Shown here: positions 7,250-13,794 of the stretch, one piece after another | Numbering within the stretch: the stretch's first letter is position 1 | How the letters are laid out: the number at the start of each line of letters is the position of its first letter | Source of the DNA: an uncultured Bacteroidales bacterium | GTDB taxonomy: Bacteria; Bacteroidota; Bacteroidia; Bacteroidales; Bacteroidaceae | Direction: 5' to 3' | DNA length: 56,290 bases | Assembly (NCBI GenBank): GCA_902776455.1 | Contig: CACYQI010000015.1 | Coordinates: forward strand, 1-56,290 | Position numbers and translations under genes: made by a program | Notes under the pieces: generated by a model | The model's database searches: none | Seen by the model: the letters and a program-made list of their open reading frames with translations, nothing else | Told to the model about the DNA's origin: nothing

Positions 7250-8800
7250 ATGCAGCAACAGAAGATTATCATCCTGGAATTCGGTTCGCAGACGACACAA
7301 CTGATAGCCCGCCGCCTTCGCGAACTCGACACCTTCTGCGAGATACTGCCCTACAACAAGTTCCCCGCCGGCGACCCCGACGTCATCGGCGTCATCCTGT
7401 CGGGCAGTCCCTACAGCGTCTATGACCCCGAGGCCTTCCGCGTGGACCTCAACCAGTTCCGGGGACGGATGCCAGTCCTCGGCATCTGCTACGGAGCACA
7501 ATACATGAGCCACACGCTCGGCGGCAAGGTGGAACCTGCAGGCAGTCGGGAGTACGGACGTGCCAACCTCACCACAACCGACTTCAGCGACCCGCTCTTC
7601 AAGGGATTCGACGAGAACAGCCAGGTATGGATGAGCCACGGCGACACCATCACCGCGCTGCCCGACGGCTTCCACGCCATAGCAAGCACCGAAAAGGTGC
7701 ACTACGCAGCCTATGCCGCTGACAATGAAGCGATTTGGGGCGTGCAGTTCCACCCCGAAGTGTTCCATTCATCGCAAGGAACTCTGCTCCTGAGGAACTT
7801 CGTCGTCGATATCTGCGGCAGCCGGCAGGACTGGTCGCCAGCCAACTTCGTAGAGACCACCGTCCGCGAACTGCGGGAGCAGATAGCCGACGACCGCGTC
7901 ATTCTCGGCCTCTCGGGAGGCGTTGACAGCACCGTCTGCGCTGTCCTGCTCAATCAGGCCATCGGAGAAAAGCTGACATGCATCTTCGTGGACCACGGAA
8001 TGTTGCGCAAGAACGAGTTCCGCAACGTGATGAAGGACTACGAATGCCTCGGACTGAACGTTGTCGGCGTAGATGCCAGCAAGCGATTCTTCGCAGACCT
8101 CGACGGCGTGACCGACCCCGAACAGAAGCGCAAAATCATAGGCCGAGACTTCATCGAAGTGTTCAACGCCGAAGCAAAGAAAATAGTAAATAGCAAATCG
8201 TCAGATAGTAAATGCAATTGGCTTGCCCAGGGCACCATCTACCCCGACCGCATCGAGAGCCTCAACATCACCGGCAAAGTCATCAAGAGCCATCACAACG
8301 TGGGCGGCCTGCCTAAAGAGATGAACCTCAAGCTGTGCGAACCCCTGAAATGGCTCTTTAAGGACGAAGTGCGACGCGTAGGCAAGCAGCTGGGCATCCC
8401 CAGCCATCTCATAGGACGCCACCCGTTCCCCGGACCCGGACTGGCTGTCAGAATCCTCGGAGCCATTACGCCCGAAAAGGTGCGCGTCCTGCAGGAAGCC
8501 GACGACATCTTCATTCAAGGACTGCGCGACTGGGGCCTCTACGACCAGATATGGCAGGCGGGAGCCATCCTGCTCTCAGAGGTGCGGAGCGTAGGCGTCA
8601 TGGGCGATGAGCGTACCTACGAGAACCCCGTCGCCCTGCGGGCTGTCACGAGCACCGACGCCATGACCGCCGACTGGGCACACCTGCCGTACGACTTCCT
8701 TGCAAAGGTCTCGAACGACATCATCAACAAAGTAAAAGGAGTGAACCGCGTCTGCTACGACATCTCCTCGAAGCCGCCTTCGACCATCGAATGGGAATAA
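7250..8800 (+). CDS. guaA: GMP synthase (glutamine-hydrolysing)
   Basis: Converts XMP to GMP with ATP and glutamine in the cytosol. The start is set at 7250 ([14 protein letters not shown]), since residues from the upstream ATG at 7208 are encoded by an AT-rich repeat. The N-terminal amidotransferase has Cys80 (LGICYGAQ), His168 and Glu170 (VQFHPEV). The ATP-pyrophosphatase loop is SGGVDST at 222-228. The C-terminal dimerisation domain ends in the typical KPPSTIEWE. The length is 516 residues. Residues 311-322 ([12 protein letters not shown]) lie where Bacteroides GuaA, from memory, has a short link before [10 protein letters not shown]. This segment is encoded by a repeat also found between genes at 47897-47929. 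All catalytic parts are intact, so the protein should work. Confidence 0.97.
   Translation: MQQQKIIILEFGSQTTQLIARRLRELDTFCEILPYNKFPAGDPDVIGVILSGSPYSVYDPEAFRVDLNQFRGRMPVLGICYGAQYMSHTLGGKVEPAGSREYGRANLTTTDFSDPLFKGFDENSQVWMSHGDTITALPDGFHAIASTEKVHYAAYAADNEAIWGVQFHPEVFHSSQGTLLLRNFVVDICGSRQDWSPANFVETTVRELREQIADDRVILGLSGGVDSTVCAVLLNQAIGEKLTCIFVDHGMLRKNEFRNVMKDYECLGLNVVGVDASKRFFADLDGVTDPEQKRKIIGRDFIEVFNAEAKKIVNSKSSDSKCNWLAQGTIYPDRIESLNITGKVIKSHHNVGGLPKEMNLKLCEPLKWLFKDEVRRVGKQLGIPSHLIGRHPFPGPGLAVRILGAITPEKVRVLQEADDIFIQGLRDWGLYDQIWQAGAILLSEVRSVGVMGDERTYENPVALRAVTSTDAMTADWAHLPYDFLAKVSNDIINKVKGVNRVCYDISSKPPSTIEWE
8181..8213 (+). repeat. In-frame repeat inside guaA (33 bp)
   Basis: AAATAGTAAATAGCAAATCG and the next 13 nt match the intergenic copy at 47897-47929 at 30 of 33 positions. 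Two frames of the repeat contain stops; the frame used here is open. It encodes most of the extra segment before [10 protein letters not shown]. Confidence 0.85.
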
Positions 8801-8865
8801 GGAAAAGCAAACCGCTCACAGCAGCATAAGGGTTTGAAAAGAAAGAAACAATCATAAGACACCAG

Positions 8866-10293
8866 ATGAAAGGTTATATCAATCATGTTATCATGGTGCT
8901 GGCTTGCACGGCTCTCGCTCTGCCCTCCAGCATCCGAGCACAAGAGACGACACGCGTCATCACGCTGAGCGAAGCACGCGAGCTGGCCTTGCAGAACAAT
9001 AAAGCAATCACCAAGTCCAAGCTGACGCTCGACCAAGTACGCGAGGAAGCGAAGGCCATAAAGTCCTACAACTTCCCGCGCGTCAATGGCTTTGCCGTCG
9101 ATCTCTATTCCACAACCAAAGGCAGCTACACCTTCGGAGGCTTCCAGCAACCGCTGTCCATACCCCTTCCGCAAGGCATCGGCCAGCTCATTCCTGAGGC
9201 CATACAGGACGCCCAAGGGAACTACTTCCTGAACCAGACAATCGATGTGCCCGAAACGACACTCGACTACAAGCTGGGCAACATCTTCGTAGGAGGCGTG
9301 ACGCTCACGCAACCCATCTACATGGGCGGTAAGATAACGGCCGGCTGCCGCATTGCATCGCGTGCCCAGGCTATAGCTACAGAGAACATACGCCTGACGG
9401 AAAGCCAGGTCATCCTCAACACAGACGAGGCATACATGCTGGCTGTGCTGGCTCGCAAGCTGAACGACGTGGCCAACTCCTACAAGGAACTGCTCGACGA
9501 GCTGCACCGCAACGTGGAAGACGCCATAAAGCACGGCGTGCGAACCCGTACCGACCTGCTCAAGGTACAAGTGAAGCTCAACGAGGTGGAACTGGCGCTC
9601 CAGAAGACAGAAAACGGCATGAGGCTGAGCATGATGAGCCTCTGCCACATCTGCGGCCTGCCTCTGAACACGCCCATCGACATCAACACCGAACAGTTCG
9701 ACACGGACCAGTTCACGATGGTCAACGGCGAAGGCTCGTCCATCGACACCCGTCCCGAAATCGCCATGCTGCAGGGCATGACGGACATCGCCAAGCAGAA
9801 CATCAAACTCACACGCAGCGACTACATGCCCCAACTGGGGGCCTTCACGGGCTACACCTACGTCAACGGCGGAAAGGTGATAGGCGAGAAGGTCATCGAC
9901 AAGGGCCTTTTCGCAGTGGGAGCTGTGCTGCAGGTGCCCATCCTGACCTTCGGAGAACGCACACACAAGATTCGCTCGGCCAAGGCACAGTACAAAATCG
10001 CCCTCACCGAACAGCAGGACCTCACCGAGAAAATGCAGCTCGAACTCGCACAGGCCGACAACATCTACACCGAAGCCATGACCGAGCTGCAAATCACACA
10101 GCGAAGCCTGGAAGAGGCCAAAGAGAACATGGACCTGGCACGACAGCAATACGACGCCGGACTCGAGCCGCTCTCGCAACTTCTCGAAGCACAAGCCATG
10201 TGGCAACAGACCTATGCAGAGCACGTCACCGCTAAGTGTCAGCTTCAGATTGCCTACACCCGACTGCTCAAGGCCAAGGGTAGCCTGAAATAG
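8866..10293 (+). CDS. TolC-family outer-membrane efflux protein
   Basis: A 475-residue protein with a signal peptide ending near SSIRAQ (residue 26). Two internally similar halves follow, each with a long helical stretch: about 35-75 with 175-250, and 300-330 with 375-470. This is the outer-membrane-efflux-protein (OEP) repeat that forms the trimeric channel-tunnel. LSEAREL(A)LQNN at the start of the mature protein and LTQPIYMGGKI in the first beta region are typical. It should export compounds across the outer membrane with an inner-membrane pump and adaptor. No pump or adaptor gene lies nearby, so the partner must be elsewhere. It starts 65 nt after guaA and may be read from the guaA promoter. 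Confidence 0.88.
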   Translation: MKGYINHVIMVLACTALALPSSIRAQETTRVITLSEARELALQNNKAITKSKLTLDQVREEAKAIKSYNFPRVNGFAVDLYSTTKGSYTFGGFQQPLSIPLPQGIGQLIPEAIQDAQGNYFLNQTIDVPETTLDYKLGNIFVGGVTLTQPIYMGGKITAGCRIASRAQAIATENIRLTESQVILNTDEAYMLAVLARKLNDVANSYKELLDELHRNVEDAIKHGVRTRTDLLKVQVKLNEVELALQKTENGMRLSMMSLCHICGLPLNTPIDINTEQFDTDQFTMVNGEGSSIDTRPEIAMLQGMTDIAKQNIKLTRSDYMPQLGAFTGYTYVNGGKVIGEKVIDKGLFAVGAVLQVPILTFGERTHKIRSAKAQYKIALTEQQDLTEKMQLELAQADNIYTEAMTELQITQRSLEEAKENMDLARQQYDAGLEPLSQLLEAQAMWQQTYAEHVTAKCQLQIAYTRLLKAKGSLK

Positions 10294-10352
10294 CCAAAAC
10301 AGCGCACGAACCTCCCACAAAACGTTACAAGTCGTTAAAAATAGTAAAACTG

Positions 10353-10384
10353 TTTGGCTATCTGACAAAAAAGTCGTACCTTTG
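10353..10384 (+). promoter_or_regulatory. Bacteroidetes-type promoter for ndk
   Basis: TTTG (10353-10356), 20 nt, TACCTTTG (10377-10384), a near-consensus match. The leader to the ndk start would be about 60 nt. Confidence 0.8.
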
Positions 10385-10450
10385 CAGCCGGAAACGTAGA
10401 AAACGCCCTTTCCACTCAGTGAAACTGGGGCAAAAAAGAACCTCTGTCAA

Positions 10451-10912
10451 ATGGAAAGAACTCTGGTGCTGCTCAAGCCGAGCACTGTGATGAGAGGCCT
10501 CATAGGCGAAGTCACAAGCCGTTTTGAGAAAAAGGGATTGCGCATAGTCGGTATGAAAATGCTGCAACTCAACGACGAGATACTCAACGAACACTACGCT
10601 CACCTCGTAGGAAAACCCTTCTTCCCAGCCCTCAAGGCTTCCATGATGCGTACGCCAGTCATCGCCATGTGCCTCGAAGGGACCGACGCCATCGAAGTGG
10701 TACGCTTCATCACCGGCTACACCAACGGCCGAAAAGCTGAGCCTGGAACCATCCGCGGCGACTACTGCATGAGCAATCAGCAGAACATCGTACACGCATC
10801 CGACTCCCCCACATCGGCCGCCATCGAGCTGAAGCGATTCTTCAAGACAGAGGAACTCTTCGACCTCGGCGACCTCAACATGGACAGGCTCTACGCTCTC
10901 GACCTATCGTAA
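10451..10912 (+). CDS. ndk: Nucleoside-diphosphate kinase
   Basis: Transfers the gamma-phosphate of ATP to other nucleoside diphosphates in the cytosol through a phosphohistidine. The catalytic motif is NIVHASDS with His115. LVLLKPSTVMRGLIGE at the start and PGTIRGDY at 99-105 are the usual nucleotide-site motifs. At 153 residues it matches the family length. HAS replaces the more common HGS next to the active histidine, which is seen in other Bacteroidetes members as far as I recall. It has its own promoter at 10353-10384 and lies 28 nt before the M23 gene, with which it is probably cotranscribed. Confidence 0.97.
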   Translation: MERTLVLLKPSTVMRGLIGEVTSRFEKKGLRIVGMKMLQLNDEILNEHYAHLVGKPFFPALKASMMRTPVIAMCLEGTDAIEVVRFITGYTNGRKAEPGTIRGDYCMSNQQNIVHASDSPTSAAIELKRFFKTEELFDLGDLNMDRLYALDLS

Positions 10913-10940
10913 AACAAGAACTGAAACAGAAACAAGATAA

Positions 10941-11912
10941 ATGAAGATACTCACCACCCTGACTCTGATTTTCGCCACTTGCGCAGGTAGCATTGCACAG
11001 GACCGTCTGGCCAGCATTGCCCCCATCGACCGCAAGATGCGAGCCATCGACAGCATCGCACTGATGCGCATCAACTCACAGGAGACCCTTACCGACATAC
11101 AGCTCCCCGCCGAGGCGCTCTATCCCTCGTGGAACAACGATTACACCCGCGACTACGGCGTAGCACTCCCCAAAGAATACCGGATCGACCTCCGCAACTT
11201 CCACATGCCGTGCGACAGCCGCATGGTGACGAGCCACTATGGCTATCGTCGCTCCTTCCGCCGCCAACACTACGGCACCGACATCAAGGTATTCGTGGGC
11301 GACACCATCCGCGCTGCTTTCTCCGGCAAAGTGCGCGTAGTGGAGGACCAGGGCTACCGCAAAGGCTACGGGAAGTATGTAATCATCCGCCATACCAACG
11401 GACTCGAGACCGTTTACGGCCACATGAGCAAGCACCTCTGCAAGCCTAATCAGATAGTTCGCGCAGGCGACGTCATCGGACTGGGCGGCAATACGGGACG
11501 CTCCACGGGTTCCCACCTGCACTTCGAGACACGTCTTCTGGGCGAATTCATCGACCCGGAGAAGCTCTTCGACTTCGAGGCACAGGACGTGAAAGGCGAC
11601 TTCTACGTCTTCCGCTCCAACGGCAGAGGCACCTTGCTGGCTGGCGCCGACATTGAGGATGGCGAACAGGAGATGAGCGAAGAAGCAGCCCTGGCACTCA
11701 TGGCTAAGGAAGCCGAAAGCGAAGCCTTCCAGCAGCAGAAGAGGCAGGAGATACAGTCTAAGCCGCGTACACACATCCATAAAGTAAAGTCCGGCGAGAC
11801 GCTTTCATCCATCGCACGCAAGCGCGGAACAACCATCGACCGCCTCTGCCGCCTGAACAACATCAAGCGCACCACCATCCTGCGTCCCGGACAAATCCTG
11901 AAATACAGCTAA
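10941..11912 (+). CDS. M23 metallopeptidase with C-terminal LysM
   Basis: A 323-residue secreted endopeptidase that should cut peptide cross-links in peptidoglycan in the periplasm. The signal peptide ends near GSIAQ (residue 20). The M23 domain spans about 92-210 and keeps the zinc ligands: His110 and Asp114 in HYGTD, His161 in VYGHMS, and the HLHFE motif with His192 and His194. The C-terminal LysM domain (about 278-323, HKVKSGETLSSIARKRGTT...LRPGQIL) should bind the glycan strand. A helical, Glu-rich linker lies between them. Retention of all ligands argues for a true enzyme rather than an EnvC/NlpD-like activator. It follows ndk by 28 nt and is closed by a strong terminator. Confidence 0.93.
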   Translation: MKILTTLTLIFATCAGSIAQDRLASIAPIDRKMRAIDSIALMRINSQETLTDIQLPAEALYPSWNNDYTRDYGVALPKEYRIDLRNFHMPCDSRMVTSHYGYRRSFRRQHYGTDIKVFVGDTIRAAFSGKVRVVEDQGYRKGYGKYVIIRHTNGLETVYGHMSKHLCKPNQIVRAGDVIGLGGNTGRSTGSHLHFETRLLGEFIDPEKLFDFEAQDVKGDFYVFRSNGRGTLLAGADIEDGEQEMSEEAALALMAKEAESEAFQQQKRQEIQSKPRTHIHKVKSGETLSSIARKRGTTIDRLCRLNNIKRTTILRPGQILKYS

Positions 11913-11947
11913 ATCAACAGCATACACAGAAGCCAAACGGATAAATA

Positions 11948-11992
11948 AAGCTGCCTGTCGGAGTTCATTTCTCGACAGGCAGCTTCTTTTTT
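11948..11992 (+). terminator. Rho-independent terminator after the M23 gene
   Basis: A 13-bp perfect stem, AAGCTGCCTGTCG (11948-11960) with CGACAGGCAGCTT (11973-11985), followed by CTTTTTT. It closes the guaA-to-M23 block. Confidence 0.9.
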
Positions 11993-12031
11993 ACTATGCT
12001 TTCCCAAGTACCCTCAAGAGGGGGCGTTTTA

Positions 12032-12207
12032 CACTCCACGGAGCATCGGGCTACACTCCACGGAGCATCGGGCTACACTCCACGGAGCATCGGCCCACAC
12101 TCCACGGAGCATCGGCTCACACTCCACGGAGCATCGGCTCACACTCCACGGAGCATCGGCCCACACTCCACGGAGCATCGGCCCACACTCCACGGAGCAT
12201 CGGCCCA
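12032..12207 (+). repeat. 22-bp tandem array, locus 3 (8 units)
   Basis: Eight head-to-tail units of exactly 22 bp, the longest array of this family in the window. CTCCACGGAGCATCGG is invariant; the rest varies between GCTACA, CTCACA and CCCACA. There are no unique spacers. Confidence 0.95.
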
Positions 12208-12232
12208 CAAAGCAGTAAGTGTAAAAAGAGAT

Positions 12233-12550
12233 ATTGCTGTCCGGTAAATAAGCACCGGAGGTGCGAAAGACCACAGACGGGGGCGCAAGCCCCCGGTGGT
12301 AGTGCGACAACAAAAGAAGCCCCGACGGGGCGACAGAGTCTTAATGTGTTGTACGCAAACCAATTGGACGTTCTGTCGCCCCTTCGGGGCTTCTTTTCCC
12401 GACATGTTTCTTACCGGGGGTTTACACCCCCGTCTGTGGTCTTTCGTCTCTTCGAGACTTATAGTAAGCCCCCATGAGATGCTTTTCGTCAGGAAAGCCG
12501 ATGGATAGGAGTATCAATTGAGGTGCGCATGCTTTTCCCCGGACACCAAT
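12233..12550. mobile_element. Nested-hairpin MITE-like element, copy A (318 bp)
   Basis: Left end ATTGCTGTCCGG, right end CCGGACACCAAT. Inside, the two halves are inverted repeats of each other: GACCACAGACGGGGG and GAAGCCCCGACGGGGCGACAGA in the left half have complements in the right half. Each half has its own hairpins (GGGGGCGCAAGCCCCC; AGCCCCGACGGGGC). The right half matches copy B (51322-51626) closely in reverse orientation. There is no gene within. Confidence 0.75.
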
Positions 12551-12561
12551 AAAAAAGAGAT

Positions 12562-12726
12562 ATTGCTGTCCGCTAAAAGTCTTTCATCATTGTCTGCCCC
12601 CTCGATATTATCGGCACTCAGAGCAAGATGAGATTGCTCGGGGCTTGGTACGCCCCGGAGGGGGCAGAAAGCTGTCAGCCCAGGGCAGCTTAATGGCCTT
12701 TCAGGCCGACTTTACCGGACAGCAAT
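12562..12726. mobile_element. MITE-like element with related ends (165 bp)
   Basis: Runs from ATTGCTGTCCGCTAAAA to TTTACCGGACAGCAAT, so it has the same inverted ends as copy A. The interior is different: it has CTGCCCCCTCG...GGGGGCAG and TGCTCGGGGC...GCCCCGGAG hairpins. It shows that the ends are shared while the cargo varies. Confidence 0.7.
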
Positions 12727-12799
12727 AAAAAAGAAAGGTTTGCAAGGAGGCCTCCACTTCGAAGGAAGCGGAGCCGATTTCAAAATACACAGCTTACCT

Positions 12800-12856
12800 C
12801 CATGCCCCTCCCCTTTAAGGGGAGGACGGGAGGGGTCTTTTCCCCCCTCGCAGGGG
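12800..12856. repeat. G/C-rich hairpin family near the miaA end
   Basis: CCCCTCCCCTTTAAGGGGAG followed by a second C-run/G-run hairpin (CCCCCCTCGCAGGGGG). It lies immediately downstream of the miaA stop codon and may double as a transcription end point. Nothing else is visible in 12727-12799. Confidence 0.7.
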
Positions 12857-12860
12857 GATG

Positions 12861-13769
12861 TCAGAGCATGCGGACTACGGTCTCTACCTGTTCCGGCAGG
12901 GGGAGGGTGCCGTCGAGCCAATGGATGGTGAAGCCGCGACGTTCCATGCCGCGGAACCACGTCATCTGTCGCTTGGCAAACTGATGGATGGCAATCTCGA
13001 GCTGACTGACCATCTCGTCGTAAGAAAGCTTGCCCAGGACATGGAGCGTCAGGTACTTGTACTCCAGACCATAGTAGATGAGGTCTTCGGCCGGCACGTG
13101 CTCCAGGAGGCGGCGCACTTCGCCCAACATGTCTTCCTGTTCCAGGCGATGGCGAAGGCGCTGGCTGATGCGGCGACGGCGAAGGTCGCGATCGATGCTG
13201 ATGCCCACAATGAGGCTGTCTATGGCAGGAAAATCGCGCTCCAGCGTGCCGTGCTCACGATAGTAAACCTGTATCTCTATGGCACGTATGGCACGCTTCG
13301 GCGTGTCGAGGTCGGTGACGTTATGGAGCGTCTTGTACTCCTCGAGAATCTTCTTCAGCTGGGGCAACGAATGGTCCTTCAGCTGTTCGCGCAAAGCAGG
13401 GTTCTCGGGCACGGCCTCCATCTTGTAGCCTTTCAGGACGGACTCTATGTAGAGGCCTGTCCCACCGCACAGGATGGGCTGCCGCTGGCGCGAGAGGATG
13501 TCGTCGTAGGCTGCGTGGAAGTCCTGCTGAAAGCGGAAGAGATTGTACTTCTCTCCCGCCTCGCAGATATCAATAAGATGGAAAGGGATGCCCTTTCCAT
13601 CTATTGTGTAGTCGGCCAAGTCCTTGCCTGTGCCGATGTCCATGCCGCGATACACCTGTCTGCTGTCGGCGCTGATGATTTCAGCATTGCCTAAGCGGGC
13701 AGCAAGATGTGCGGCGAGTGTCGTTTTCCCCGATGCCGTGGGGCCGAGGATGGTAACGAGCCTGTTCAT
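12861..13769 (-). CDS. miaA: tRNA dimethylallyltransferase
   Basis: Adds a dimethylallyl group to N6 of A37 in tRNAs that read UNN codons. The P-loop GPTASGKT is at 9-16. ISADSRQVYRGMDIGT (about 33-48), LCGGTGLYIESV (about 100-111) and DTPKRAIRAIEI (about 155-166) are the conserved MiaA motifs. The C-terminal QFAKRQMTWFRG motif is intact. The length of 302 residues fits the family. It starts 25 nt after the PCMD/calycin gene at 13795 on the same strand and may be its cotranscribed partner, but the functions are unrelated. It ends next to a G/C-rich hairpin. Confidence 0.95.
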   Translation of the reverse strand: MNRLVTILGPTASGKTTLAAHLAARLGNAEIISADSRQVYRGMDIGTGKDLADYTIDGKGIPFHLIDICEAGEKYNLFRFQQDFHAAYDDILSRQRQPILCGGTGLYIESVLKGYKMEAVPENPALREQLKDHSLPQLKKILEEYKTLHNVTDLDTPKRAIRAIEIQVYYREHGTLERDFPAIDSLIVGISIDRDLRRRRISQRLRHRLEQEDMLGEVRRLLEHVPAEDLIYYGLEYKYLTLHVLGKLSYDEMVSQLEIAIHQFAKRQMTWFRGMERRGFTIHWLDGTLPLPEQVETVVRML

Positions 13770-13794
13770 GCTGTCTGAATGGCTGCGGCCTCCG

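Noticed and set aside
8755-10368. Long open frame antisense to the TolC-family gene (537 codons)
   Set aside because: It is the mirror of a well-supported outer-membrane protein and runs past both of its ends, with no recognisable domain.
12032-12207. Possible CRISPR array (regular 22-bp repeats)
   Set aside because: Units are head to tail with no unique spacers, no Cas gene is near, and the same unit recurs at six separate loci in both orientations.
11996-12508. Short frames within the repeat block after the M23 gene
   Set aside because: Entirely composed of 22-bp units and MITE-like hairpins.
12233-12550. A transposase gene within the MITE-like elements
   Set aside because: No frame longer than about 60 codons that is not made of the hairpins themselves; the elements appear non-coding.
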